Of a stretch of 64,000 nucleotides of DNA, positions 41,629 to 49,695 are shown one piece after another; positions within the stretch are counted from its first letter, which is position 1; each line of letters starts with the position of its first letter. Below the pieces are notes generated by a model that saw only the letters and a list, made by a program, of their open reading frames with translations, did not search any database and was not told the DNA's origin. The stretch spans positions 370,936 to 434,935 of the forward strand of contig NZ_JAJKFK010000004.1 in NCBI RefSeq assembly GCF_021653975.1, given 5' to 3'. Made by a program: the position numbers and the translations under genes. Origin of the DNA: Amycolatopsis sp. GM8 (lineage in GTDB: Bacteria; Actinomycetota; Actinomycetes; Mycobacteriales; Pseudonocardiaceae).

Positions 41629-42726
41629 ATGGACTCAGCGCTCGCGCCGTACGAGGCCCGGCCGATGCCCGCTCGACAGCCGGACGAGCCGGAGTTGCGG
41701 ACGCTGCTCGCGGAACTGGTCGCCGAACTGCCCGCGCTCCCCCGCGAAGACACGGCGGACCGATACGGCGCCCGCGCGGTGACCCGCTCCTGGTTGCAGG
41801 GCATGAGCAGCCACCAGACCCGCCGCTCCTACTGGCGCGGGCTGACGCTGTGGCTGTCCTACTGCGACTGGCAGCGTGTCGACCCGCTCGCCGCCCGGCT
41901 GGCCGACGTCAAGGACTGGATCGCCGAGCTCGACCCGGCCAGCCCGGTCACCTACAACGCCCGCCTCGCCGCGGTCAGCTCCTGGTACACCGAGCTGATC
42001 GACAACCGCGCGCACGACGACAACCCCGCCCGCCTGGTCACCCGGCACAAGCGCACCAAGGAATCCCGGACCCGCGCGCTGGGCTACGAAGAACTGGTCG
42101 CGCTGCTGGGCCACGCCCGGGCGAGGGCCGAGCGGCCCGGTACCGAGTCCGCGCTCCGGAACCTCGCGATCCTCGAGATCATGGCCACCACCGGAGTGCG
42201 ATCCGGCGCCATCCTGCACGCCCGGCTCGGCCACGACCTCGCACTGGACCAGGGGCACTGGATCCTGCGCTACATCAACAAAGGCGGGCATCGCAAGACC
42301 GCGGACGTCCTCGGCTTCGCCGAGCGCGCGCTCGCGGACTACCTCGCCGCCCGGGCGGAGCGCGAAGGCAAGCCGGTCCGTGACCTGGAGGGATGGCTGT
42401 TCGCCACCCGGACGGGTACCGCGCTCACGTCGCGCGATCTCGGGAACCTGTTCCACGCCACCGCCCGGGCAGCCGGCATCGCCGATCCCGGTGACGTGGT
42501 GCCGCACTCGATGCGGCACACGGTGCTGACGCTCGGCTACGAAAACGGTGTCGCCATCGAGGATCTCGCCGACCTCGCCGGGCACGAGAGCACCGCGACG
42601 ACGCTGCTGTATGTGCGGAGGAGCCGTCGCCGGCAGACCACGCAACTGCTGGCCGACCTCGTCGGCAACGGCCCGGCGCCCGAAACCGCGCCCGCGCGGC
42701 ATCTCCGCGTGGTCCGCTCCGGCTGA
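41629..42726 (+). CDS. Tyrosine recombinase/integrase
   Basis: About 365 residues, XerC/D-like. A SAM-like N-terminal core-binding domain (SSHQTRRSYWRGLTLWLSYC) precedes the catalytic domain with all six expected residues: Arg in ATTGVRSGAI, Lys in INKGGHRK, HxxR in VPHSMRHTV, His in LAGHESTATTLLYV and the Tyr nucleophile in that last segment. Site-specific cleavage and strand exchange are expected. The ATG at 41629 is 7 nt after TAGGAT. It does not look like the host XerC/D pair (no dif-site neighbourhood), and may mobilise or resolve the element it sits in. Confidence 0.92.
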   Translation: MDSALAPYEARPMPARQPDEPELRTLLAELVAELPALPREDTADRYGARAVTRSWLQGMSSHQTRRSYWRGLTLWLSYCDWQRVDPLAARLADVKDWIAELDPASPVTYNARLAAVSSWYTELIDNRAHDDNPARLVTRHKRTKESRTRALGYEELVALLGHARARAERPGTESALRNLAILEIMATTGVRSGAILHARLGHDLALDQGHWILRYINKGGHRKTADVLGFAERALADYLAARAEREGKPVRDLEGWLFATRTGTALTSRDLGNLFHATARAAGIADPGDVVPHSMRHTVLTLGYENGVAIEDLADLAGHESTATTLLYVRRSRRRQTTQLLADLVGNGPAPETAPARHLRVVRSG

Positions 42727-42740
42727 CTAGCCTCCGACGA

Positions 42741-43835
42741 ATGCGGATTCTGTTCACCTTCGTCGGCGGCAGCGGGCATTTCCATCCCCTGCTGCCCATC
42801 GCGCGGGCGGCCGCCGCGCACACCGTCGCCTTCGCGTGCCCGGGACGGATGACGCCGTCCGTCGAGGCGGCGGGCTTTCCGGTGATGGCGACGAGCAAGC
42901 CCCGCAGCCGGCCGGGCGGGCGCTCGCCCCTGTTGGCGCTCGACCCGCGGCGGGAGGAACGGGATCTGCGGGAGCATTTCGCGCGCACCGGTGCGCGGAC
43001 GCAGGCGGAAGCGCTGCTCGGCATCCTTGCCGAGTGGAAACCCGACGTCGTGGTGCGTGACGAGATGGACTTCGGCGCCGCGATCGCCACCGAGCGCCTC
43101 GGCATCCCCTGCGCGACCGTGATCTGTCTCGCCGCGGGCGGGTTCCTGCGGCCGGACGTCGTCGCCGAGCCGCTGCACGAGTTGCGCACGGAGCACGGCC
43201 TGCCACCCGATCCGGACCTGGCGATGCTCACGAGCGACCTCGTGTTCGCGCCGTTCCCGCCGAGCTTCCGCGACCCGGGATTTCCCTTGCCCGCCAACGT
43301 TTTCTCATTCCGCCCGAACGAGCCCGTGACCGGGTCGGGCGGTGACGCGGTCTATTTCACGCTCGGCACGGAGTTCAACACCGAGTCCGGCGACCTCTTC
43401 ACGCGAGTGCTGACCGGGTTGCGCGACCTGCCCAACGAGGTCGTCGCGACCGTCGGCGCATCGCTGGACCCGGCCGAGTTCGGCCCGCAGCCGCCGCACG
43501 TGCGGGTCGAACGGTATGTGCCGCAAGGGGAACTGCTGCCGCGCTGCGCGGCCGTCGTGTCACACGGCGGCTCCGGGAGCGTCCTCGGGGCGCTCGCGCA
43601 CGGGGTGCCGTCGGTGCTCCTGCCGATGGGCGCCGACCAGCCGCACAATGCCCGCCGGGTCGCCGCGCTCGGCGCGGGTCTCGCGCTGGACCCGACGACG
43701 GTCACCCCCGCGGACATCCGCGCAGCGGTCACCGAGGTGATCGGGTGCCGGCAGGCCGCCGCGTGGATCCGCGACGAGAACAACGCCCTGCCCGGGCCCG
43801 AAGCGACCGTGCCGCTGCTGGAAAGTCTCGCTTGA
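42741..43835 (+). CDS. UGT-like glycosyltransferase (MGT family, GT1)
   Basis: About 364 residues. GT-B fold: ILFTFVGGSGHFHPLLPIAR at the N-terminus and the C-terminal donor-site SHGGSGSVLGALAHGVPSVL with LPMGADQPHNA. Such enzymes glycosylate small acceptors (macrolides, antibiotics, flavonoids) using UDP- or dTDP-sugars. The ATG at 42741 is 7 nt after TAGCCT (42728-42733), 14 bp after the integrase stop. No sugar-biosynthesis genes are nearby, so it may be a resistance-type glycosyltransferase; inferred. The stop abuts the patatin gene stop with no gap. Confidence 0.86.
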   Translation: MRILFTFVGGSGHFHPLLPIARAAAAHTVAFACPGRMTPSVEAAGFPVMATSKPRSRPGGRSPLLALDPRREERDLREHFARTGARTQAEALLGILAEWKPDVVVRDEMDFGAAIATERLGIPCATVICLAAGGFLRPDVVAEPLHELRTEHGLPPDPDLAMLTSDLVFAPFPPSFRDPGFPLPANVFSFRPNEPVTGSGGDAVYFTLGTEFNTESGDLFTRVLTGLRDLPNEVVATVGASLDPAEFGPQPPHVRVERYVPQGELLPRCAAVVSHGGSGSVLGALAHGVPSVLLPMGADQPHNARRVAALGAGLALDPTTVTPADIRAAVTEVIGCRQAAAWIRDENNALPGPEATVPLLESLA

Positions 43836-44675
43836 TCAGGCCCAGAACCAGGCCAGGTCCGTGGCCTCGCGCAGGCCCTGCTCGTACCCGGCCTTCGCCG
43901 CGGGGCCGCGCACTTCGGGATCCAGCAGGTTCGGCCCGAGCGCGGTCTTCGCGGCCTCGTCCGGCCGGACCACCGTCACCTGGGCGCCCCCGGCCCGCAG
44001 CCCGGCGAGCTGGTCACCGAGGTCGGGCGAATCGGGAATCTCCATGACCTGGAAGACGAGCACGCGGTCGCTGCCCGCGGCGAGGTCGGCGTTCTCGGCG
44101 GAGCGGACGCCACCGTCGATGTAGCGGCGCTCGCCGATCGCGACCGGCGGCCACGTGGCCGGCACGGCACAGCTGGCCGCCACCGCGTCCACCAGGCCGA
44201 CACCGGAATCCCGGTCGAAGACCCGTTCCTCACCGCTGTGCGCGTCGACGGCCACCACACGCAGGTCGACCGAGGGCCACGTGTGGCGCGGCAGACGGGC
44301 GGCGATCACCTCGCGCCGCTGCGGCTCGGGCACAGTCAGGGCCTCCAGCGCGAGCGCGCCGATCCGGCGGCGCATGTCGAGCGGGCTCGTCGCCTCCGCG
44401 TACGCCGAACCGAACAGGGCGCCCATCGCCTCGGCGTCCAGGATCGCGGCCAGTTCGGGCGTCTGCAGGGCCGGGTCGACCTGCCGCTGGTAGAGCTCGG
44501 GCAGCGGGACACCGCTGGTGACCTGCGCGGCGACGGTCGACCCGGCGGAGGTGCCGAGGAACAGGTCGGCGTCGAGGATCGAGCGGCCCGCTTCGGCCAA
44601 ACCGGTCAGATATCCCGTCTCCCAGGCGATTCCGGCCACGCCACCGCCACCCAGCACTACCGCGCGTCGAGTCAT
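43836..44675 (-). CDS. Patatin-like phospholipase
   Basis: About 279 residues with the patatin Ser-Asp dyad: oxyanion loop LGGGGVAGIAWE, nucleophile elbow LGTSAGS and DGG (YIDGGVRSAEN). It would hydrolyse acyl ester bonds of phospholipids or lipid-like substrates; no signal peptide. ATG at 44675 overlaps the stop of the small zinc ribbon gene (ATGA), so the two are coupled, and its terminus abuts the UGT gene stop. Confidence 0.9.
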   Translation of the reverse strand: MTRRAVVLGGGGVAGIAWETGYLTGLAEAGRSILDADLFLGTSAGSTVAAQVTSGVPLPELYQRQVDPALQTPELAAILDAEAMGALFGSAYAEATSPLDMRRRIGALALEALTVPEPQRREVIAARLPRHTWPSVDLRVVAVDAHSGEERVFDRDSGVGLVDAVAASCAVPATWPPVAIGERRYIDGGVRSAENADLAAGSDRVLVFQVMEIPDSPDLGDQLAGLRAGGAQVTVVRPDEAAKTALGPNLLDPEVRGPAAKAGYEQGLREATDLAWFWA

Positions 44676-44842
44676 GCCCTCGACAACCTCGTGCTTCCGA
44701 CGACTATTCCGTTGATCTCCACGAGCCAGGCCCCGCACGCGCATCGCCGGTACCCGACCCTCCCCTCGACCGTCCGGTGGACGGATCCGGGCAACAACTC
44801 GGCGAGGGGGCAACCGCAGTGCGGGCATCGGGTTTCGGGCAT
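44672..44842 (-). CDS. Small zinc-ribbon protein
   Basis: About 56 residues with two cysteine pairs: PETRCPHCGCPL near the N-terminus and YRRCACGAWLVEI, forming a C4 zinc ribbon. Too small for a catalytic domain; probably nucleic-acid or protein binding. It sits directly upstream of and overlaps the patatin gene by 4 bp, and diverges from the CGNR gene across a 25-bp gap. ATG at 44842 gives a compact ribbon; longer in-frame starts extend into the divergent gene. Confidence 0.7.
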   Translation of the reverse strand: MPETRCPHCGCPLAELLPGSVHRTVEGRVGYRRCACGAWLVEINGIVVGSTRLSRA

Positions 44843-44867
44843 GCCGCCAGCATGATGTAATGGTTCA

Positions 44868-45392
44868 GTGCACTTCAACCCTTACGGCGGTCCGGCGGCG
44901 CAGGTCGCGGCCGCCCTGGTGAACCTCGGGCCCGCGCCGGCGAGCACGCTGCTGGCGACGCTCCGGGCCGCGGGCATGACCTTCGCGGAGTTCTCGGACG
45001 ACGACGCGGCGGTGGTGAACGACTGGCTTCCCCGGCTGCGCCAGGTGTTCGCGGAGAAGGACACCGACACCCTGGTCGACCTGGTCAACCGGCTGCTGGC
45101 CGACTCCGCCTGCAAGCCCTACGTCTCCCGGCACGACGGCAAACCCGCGCATCTGCACTACGCGAGCGAGCATGCCGGGGCCGCGCTGCGCGTCCAGGCG
45201 TACACGGCGGGCGGTCTCGCGCACCTGGTGTGCGAAGACCCGTCGCGGATCGGGATGTGCGCGAACGACGGCTGCGGCGTCGTGTTCGTCGACACCTCCC
45301 GCAACGGGCGGCGGCGGTTCTGCTCGACCCGGTGCGCGACCCGGGTGCACGTCGCGGACCACCGGCAACGCGCGGCTAGTCTTTCAGTATGA
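44868..45392 (+). CDS. CGNR zinc-finger (ABATE-domain) regulator-like protein
   Basis: About 174 residues. The C-terminus has the CGNR-type zinc finger CANDGCGVVFVDTSRNG followed by RRRFCSTRCATRVHVADHR, and the N-terminal part is an ABATE-type domain. These actinobacterial proteins are thought to be stress-response transcription regulators. GTG at 44868; no Shine-Dalgarno. The stop overlaps the next gene's ATG (ATGA). Confidence 0.85.
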   Translation: MHFNPYGGPAAQVAAALVNLGPAPASTLLATLRAAGMTFAEFSDDDAAVVNDWLPRLRQVFAEKDTDTLVDLVNRLLADSACKPYVSRHDGKPAHLHYASEHAGAALRVQAYTAGGLAHLVCEDPSRIGMCANDGCGVVFVDTSRNGRRRFCSTRCATRVHVADHRQRAASLSV

Positions 45393-46150
45393 GCATGCGC
45401 TTAGTTGCCTTGGGCGATTCCTTCACCGAGGGTGTCGGCGACAACGACCCGAACCGCCCGAACGGCGTTCGGGGCTGGGCCGACCGGATCGCCGAGACGT
45501 TCGCCGCCCGCGAGCCCGGCTTCCGCTACGCCAACCTCGCGATCCGCGGCAGGCTGCTCGGCCAGGTGCTCTCGGAGCAGCTCGACCCGGCGCTCGCGAT
45601 GGAGCCCGACCTGGTCACCCTGTACGCCGGCGGCAACGATCTGATGCGCCCGAAGGTCGACATCGACGCGCTCATCGACGAGTACGACAAGGCCGTGGCG
45701 CGGCTGGCCGAGACCGGCGCGACCGTGGTGCTGTTCACCGGCGTCGACGGGGTCGAGGACCCGCTGTTCCGCCGGATGCGCGGCCGTACCGCGATCTACA
45801 ACGAGCACGCGCGGGGTATCGCGGCCCGCTACGGCGCTCTCGTCGTGGACCTGTGGGCGATGCGGCAGCTGCGTGACCGGCGCATGTGGTCGGCCGACCG
45901 GCTGCACCTGAACTCGTTGGGGCACAACGAAGTCGCCATCGCGGTGCTCGACGTGCTGGGCGTCCCGCACGAACTCTCCCCCGCCGCACTCGGGCCGCGC
46001 CCGTCCGTGCCCCCTCGCCGCGAGCGGGCGGAGAACCTGCGCTGGGCCCGGGAACACGCGCTGCCGTGGCTCGGCCGGCGGCTGCGCGGCGAGTCCTCCG
46101 GCGACACGATCAGCGCGAAACGCCCGGTCCTGGCGCCGGTCGAGCTCTGA
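45389..46150 (+). CDS. Cytoplasmic SGNH/GDSL hydrolase
   Basis: About 253 residues. LVALGDSFTEGVGDND (Ser nucleophile), NLAIRGRLLG (Gly), YAGGNDLMRP (Asn) and ADRLHLNSLGHNE (Asp-His) form the SGNH set. No signal peptide, so it would be an intracellular esterase/acyl hydrolase. It is translationally coupled to the CGNR gene (ATGA overlap), and TAGTCT (45377-45382) 6 nt upstream of the ATG may also give a leaderless transcript. Substrate unknown. Confidence 0.88.
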   Translation: MSMRLVALGDSFTEGVGDNDPNRPNGVRGWADRIAETFAAREPGFRYANLAIRGRLLGQVLSEQLDPALAMEPDLVTLYAGGNDLMRPKVDIDALIDEYDKAVARLAETGATVVLFTGVDGVEDPLFRRMRGRTAIYNEHARGIAARYGALVVDLWAMRQLRDRRMWSADRLHLNSLGHNEVAIAVLDVLGVPHELSPAALGPRPSVPPRRERAENLRWAREHALPWLGRRLRGESSGDTISAKRPVLAPVEL

Positions 46151-46263
46151 GAAAGCGCTTCCCGGGACCCCGTGGCGGAAAGTGATTGTCCGCCTGGTCT
46201 GGACATCCGGCGGTTTCTCGGCAATGGTGACCTGCAGAGTGATGCCGGTCACTGGAGGCCAGG
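46151..46263. promoter_or_regulatory. MFS symporter promoter region with AAAGCGCTT motif
   Basis: AAAGCGCTT (46152-46160) contains the perfect 8-bp palindrome AAGCGCTT. A hairpin GGCGGA (46174-46179)/TCCGCC (46189-46194) follows, and GGAGG precedes the ATG. The same AAAGCGCTT recurs just past this gene's terminator (47676-47684). The motif resembles LacI-family operators; no LacI gene is nearby. Confidence 0.4.
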
Positions 46264-47607
46264 ATGGTTCTGGGACGCAACGAAGCGAACAAGGTCATCG
46301 ACAAGCAAGCCACCGAACAACGGACCCAGGTCCGCCGTGCCGCGGTCGCCAGCGCGATCGGGACGACGATCGAGTGGTACGACTTCTTCCTGTACAACAC
46401 GGCGGCGGCCCTGATCTTCCCGCAGCTGTTCTTCCCCGCGTCCAGCACGTACGCGGGCGCGATGCAGTCGTTCGCCACGTACGCGGTCGGGTTCGCGGCC
46501 CGGCCGGTCGGCGCGGCGATCTTCGGGTACTGGGGTGACCGGATCGGCCGCAAGGTCACGCTCGTGATCACGTTGCTGTTCATGGGAATCGCTTCCGCGC
46601 TCGTCGGTCTGCTGCCCGGCGCGGGCACGATCGGGATCGCCGCACCGCTGATCCTGGTCGCACTGCGCTTGGTCCAGGGCATCGCGATCGGCGGCGAGTG
46701 GAGCGGGTCGGTACTGCTCGCGATGGAATGGGGCGACCAGCGCAAACGCGGGCTGCTGGGCAGTTTCGCGCAGATCGGGGTGCCGTTCGGGCTCGTGCTC
46801 GGCACCGGCGGCATGACGCTGCTGTCCTTCCTGTTGTCGGACTCGGCGTTCAACTCGTGGGGCTGGCGCATCCCGTTCCTGCTGTCCTTCGTGCTGGTCG
46901 GGATCGGCCTGGTGATCCGGCTGCGCATCCTCGAGACGCCGATGTTCGCCGAAGCCGTGGCGAAACAGCAGATCTCGCGCAACCCGGTGGGCGACGCGAT
47001 CAAGCACCACTGGCGCGAGATCCTGCTCTCGGCCGGGCTGCGGTTCAGCGAGCAGATGCCGTTCTACCTGTTCACCAGCTACGTCCTGGTGTACGTCGTG
47101 GCGGAGCACCACTACTCGAAGACGTTCGTGCTCAACGCTGTCCTCGTCGCGTCGGCGCTGGAACTGTTCCTCATACCGTTCTTCTCGCAACTGTCCGACC
47201 GGTACGGGCGCAAGACGATCTATCTCACCGGTGCCGTACTGACCGGGGTGCTGGCGTTCCCGTACTTCGCCATCCTGCAGGACGGCGGGCAGGTCGCGAT
47301 CTTCCTGATCATCATCGCCTCGATGGTCGTGCACGCCATGCAGTACGGGCCGCAGGCGGCGTTCATCGGCGAAAGCTTCCCGACGCACCTGCGCTACGGC
47401 GGGGCGGGCCTGGGCTACCAGCTGGCCTCGGTGTTCGCCGGCGGGCCCGCGCCGCTGCTGGCGACCTGGCTGCTGCACGTGACCGGGACGCCGTTCTCCA
47501 TCTCGGCCTACATCGTGCTGTCCGTGATCGTCACCGTGCTGTGCGGCGCGTTCATCGTCGAACGGTCGCGTTCGGACATCAGCGACCACGCGACCTACGC
47601 GCGCTGA
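46264..47607 (+). CDS. MFS metabolite:H+ symporter (MHS/ShiA-like)
   Basis: About 447 residues, around 12 helices. The MHS-family start (AVASAIGTTIEWYDFFLYNTAAALIF) and GYWGDRIGRKVTLV are diagnostic, with the conserved MQYGPQAAFIGE near the C-terminal half. Members take up organic acids (shikimate, proline/betaine, citrate-type). The ATG at 46264 follows GGAGG. A strong hairpin terminator follows the gene. Substrate not determinable. Confidence 0.9.
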   Translation: MVLGRNEANKVIDKQATEQRTQVRRAAVASAIGTTIEWYDFFLYNTAAALIFPQLFFPASSTYAGAMQSFATYAVGFAARPVGAAIFGYWGDRIGRKVTLVITLLFMGIASALVGLLPGAGTIGIAAPLILVALRLVQGIAIGGEWSGSVLLAMEWGDQRKRGLLGSFAQIGVPFGLVLGTGGMTLLSFLLSDSAFNSWGWRIPFLLSFVLVGIGLVIRLRILETPMFAEAVAKQQISRNPVGDAIKHHWREILLSAGLRFSEQMPFYLFTSYVLVYVVAEHHYSKTFVLNAVLVASALELFLIPFFSQLSDRYGRKTIYLTGAVLTGVLAFPYFAILQDGGQVAIFLIIIASMVVHAMQYGPQAAFIGESFPTHLRYGGAGLGYQLASVFAGGPAPLLATWLLHVTGTPFSISAYIVLSVIVTVLCGAFIVERSRSDISDHATYAR

Positions 47608-47627
47608 AATGCGGTGACACCAAGTAA

Positions 47628-47671
47628 AAGCCGCCGCCGTGGCCCGCGAGAACGGGCCACGGCGGCGGCTT
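47628..47671. terminator. 18-bp bidirectional terminator
   Basis: AAGCCGCCGCCGTGGCCC (47628-47645) pairs perfectly with its complement at 47654-47671 around an 8-nt loop, flanked by A/T-containing ends. It lies between the convergent MFS and SPFH genes and can stop both. Confidence 0.93.
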
Positions 47672-47682
47672 CGTGAAAGCGC

Positions 47683-49161
47683 TTACTGACGCGGCGGTTG
47701 CTGCTGGCCCGGGTTCTGCTGGCCCGGGTTCCGCGGGGGCTGCTGCTGCGACGGGTACGGGCTGATCGGCGGGTTGCCGTAGTGCTGCCCGGGCTGGCGC
47801 GACGGAAGCCCCGACTGCTGGCCACCCTGCGGCGGCGCGGGCGGCTGCTGCTGCGGCGCCGGAGGCGGCGGCGGTGTCGGGGCGACCGGCGGCGCCGCCT
47901 GGGCGGACGGCGGGTCGACCGGGCGGGTGATGTCCGGCTCCGGCTCGGGGACCGGTGCCGACGTGGCCGGTGTGGGCGGGGCCGGCGGGGCGGCCGGTGT
48001 GGGTGCCGCCGTCCCGCGCAGGATGTTGGCCGCCGGCGAGGACGTCGGGGTACCGAGCGGACCGGGAACCTCCTGGCGCGCGACCTTCTCGGCCTCCCGC
48101 ACGGCTTCGGCGATCCGCGGGTCGGTGGAGGTGTCGAACCAGCTGGCCACCTCGTCGTCGTCGAGGGTGGGTGGCTGGACGCCGTCGTCGGCCGGCTGCT
48201 CGTAGCGGAACACGCCGTCGTCGCCCTGCTTGGCGAACGCGCGGGCGAACTGCTGCAGCGCGTTGCCGTAGTCGCTGGGCAGCAGCCACACCTTGTTCGC
48301 GTCGCCCTGTGCCATCAGCGGCAGCGTCTGCAAGTACTGGTACGCCAGCACTTCCGGGGTCGGGCGCCCGGCCTTCACCGCGGCGAACACCTTCTCGATC
48401 GCCTTCGCCTGGCCCTGCGCCTGCAGGTAGCGCGCGGCCCGTTCACCCTGTGCCCGCAGGATCCGCGACTGCCGGTCCGCCTCGGCGGCCATGATCGTCG
48501 CCTGCTTCTGGCCTTCCGCGGCGAGGATCTGGGACTGTTTCTGCCCTTCGGCCGTCTTGATCGACGCCTCTCGCTGACCTTCGGCGTTGAGAATGATCGC
48601 GCGCTTCTCCCGGTCGGCACGCATCTGCTTCTCCATCGAGTCCTGAATGGACGGTGGCGGCTCGATGGCCTTCAGCTCGACCCGGGCGACCCGGATACCC
48701 CACCGGCCGGTCGCCTCGTCCAGCACGCCGCGCAGCTGGCTGTTGATCTGGTCGCGCGAGGTCAGCGCCTGCTCCAGGGTCATGCCACCGACCACGTTCC
48801 GCAGCGTCGTGGTGGTCAGCTGCTCGACACCGACGATGTAGTTGGAGATCTCGTAGACCGCGGCGCGCGAGTCGGTCACCTGGAAGTAGACGACGGTGTC
48901 GATGGAGACGGTCAGGTTGTCCTCGGTGATCACCGGCTGCGGCGGGAAGGTCACCACCTGCTCGCGCAGGTCGATCCGGGCGCGCACCTTGTCCAGGAAC
49001 GGCATCAGGAAGTTCAGCCCCGGCGACGCCACGGTGCGGAAGCGGCCGAGCCGCTCGATGACGGCGGACTGCGCCTGCGGGACCACCATGATCGCCTTTG
49101 CGATCGTGACGATCACGAACAGGGCGACGACCACGACGACTACGATCGCTGCGGTACCCAA
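47683..49161 (-). CDS. SPFH/stomatin-like membrane protein
   Basis: About 492 residues. An N-terminal transmembrane helix (VVVVVVALFVIVTIAKAIM), the SPFH/Band 7 domain (VIERLGRFRTVASPGLNFL, NVVGGMTLEQALTSRD), a coiled coil built from repeated AEGQ(K/R)Q-type units (about residues 190-245), and a long Pro/Gln-rich, low-complexity C-terminal tail. It likely forms ring-like scaffolds organising membrane microdomains or proteases. TTG start at 49161 with GGGAG 7 nt upstream. It follows NfeD, the usual partner of stomatins. Confidence 0.92.
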   Translation of the reverse strand: MGTAAIVVVVVVALFVIVTIAKAIMVVPQAQSAVIERLGRFRTVASPGLNFLMPFLDKVRARIDLREQVVTFPPQPVITEDNLTVSIDTVVYFQVTDSRAAVYEISNYIVGVEQLTTTTLRNVVGGMTLEQALTSRDQINSQLRGVLDEATGRWGIRVARVELKAIEPPPSIQDSMEKQMRADREKRAIILNAEGQREASIKTAEGQKQSQILAAEGQKQATIMAAEADRQSRILRAQGERAARYLQAQGQAKAIEKVFAAVKAGRPTPEVLAYQYLQTLPLMAQGDANKVWLLPSDYGNALQQFARAFAKQGDDGVFRYEQPADDGVQPPTLDDDEVASWFDTSTDPRIAEAVREAEKVARQEVPGPLGTPTSSPAANILRGTAAPTPAAPPAPPTPATSAPVPEPEPDITRPVDPPSAQAAPPVAPTPPPPPAPQQQPPAPPQGGQQSGLPSRQPGQHYGNPPISPYPSQQQPPRNPGQQNPGQQQPPRQ

Positions 49162-49189
49162 GATCTCTCCCGTTGTGCGGTTGTTCGGT

Positions 49190-49630
49190 TCATGCTTCCG
49201 GGGCGACCACGGCCGTGGCGCCCGATATCTGTACCACGGTCACCCGGGTGCCCGGTTCGATCCGCTGGCCTTCGGCGACGCTGCGGGCCGACCACACGGC
49301 GCCGTCGAGCTTCACCTGGCCGCCCTCACCGTTCACAGTGGACAGTACGACACCGTGCGTGCCGATGAGTGCCTCCGGGCCCATTTTGATCTCGGGCGTG
49401 TGCAGGAAGCGCCGTTTGAGCGCCGGGCGGGCGAGCCACAGCAGCGCAGTCGAGGCCACGGCGAACACGACGACGTCGATGATCGGGTTGCCGGTGAACA
49501 GCGCGGCCCCGGCGCCGAAGAGCGCACCGCCGCCGAGCATCAGCAGGACGAGGTCGCCGGACAGAACCTCGGCGGCCATCAATGCGATGGCCACGATCAG
49601 CCAGATCAGCGCCGGTGTCATGGCACTCAT
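49190..49630 (-). CDS. NfeD-like membrane protein
   Basis: About 146 residues. Hydrophobic N-terminal helices (ALIWLIVAIALMAAEVLSG, VVVFAVASTALLWLA) are followed by the C-terminal OB-fold domain (ALIGTHGVVLS ... GQRIEPGTRVTVVQISG) typical of short NfeD proteins. NfeD partners the SPFH protein encoded 28 bp downstream. Start ATG at 49630, with an internal ATG at 49621 possible; neither has a clear ribosome site. Confidence 0.88.
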   Translation of the reverse strand: MSAMTPALIWLIVAIALMAAEVLSGDLVLLMLGGGALFGAGAALFTGNPIIDVVVFAVASTALLWLARPALKRRFLHTPEIKMGPEALIGTHGVVLSTVNGEGGQVKLDGAVWSARSVAEGQRIEPGTRVTVVQISGATAVVAPEA

Positions 49631-49695
49631 CGTGGCAGATCGTGACCGGTCGCAGCCAGTGAACACGCGAAAAGGCCCGTGGCCGGACCAGCGGC

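Noticed and set aside
41629-42726. Integrase belonging to an integrated phage or ICE with attachment sites
   Set aside because: There are no tRNA ends, no direct repeats I can identify flanking it, and no phage or conjugation genes nearby; it may be a small standalone module.
36531-43835. Secondary-metabolite gene cluster (methyltransferase, LysR, DszC-like monooxygenase, glycosyltransferase)
   Set aside because: The tailoring-like genes are not contiguous or co-oriented and there is no PKS, NRPS, terpene or RiPP core gene in the window.
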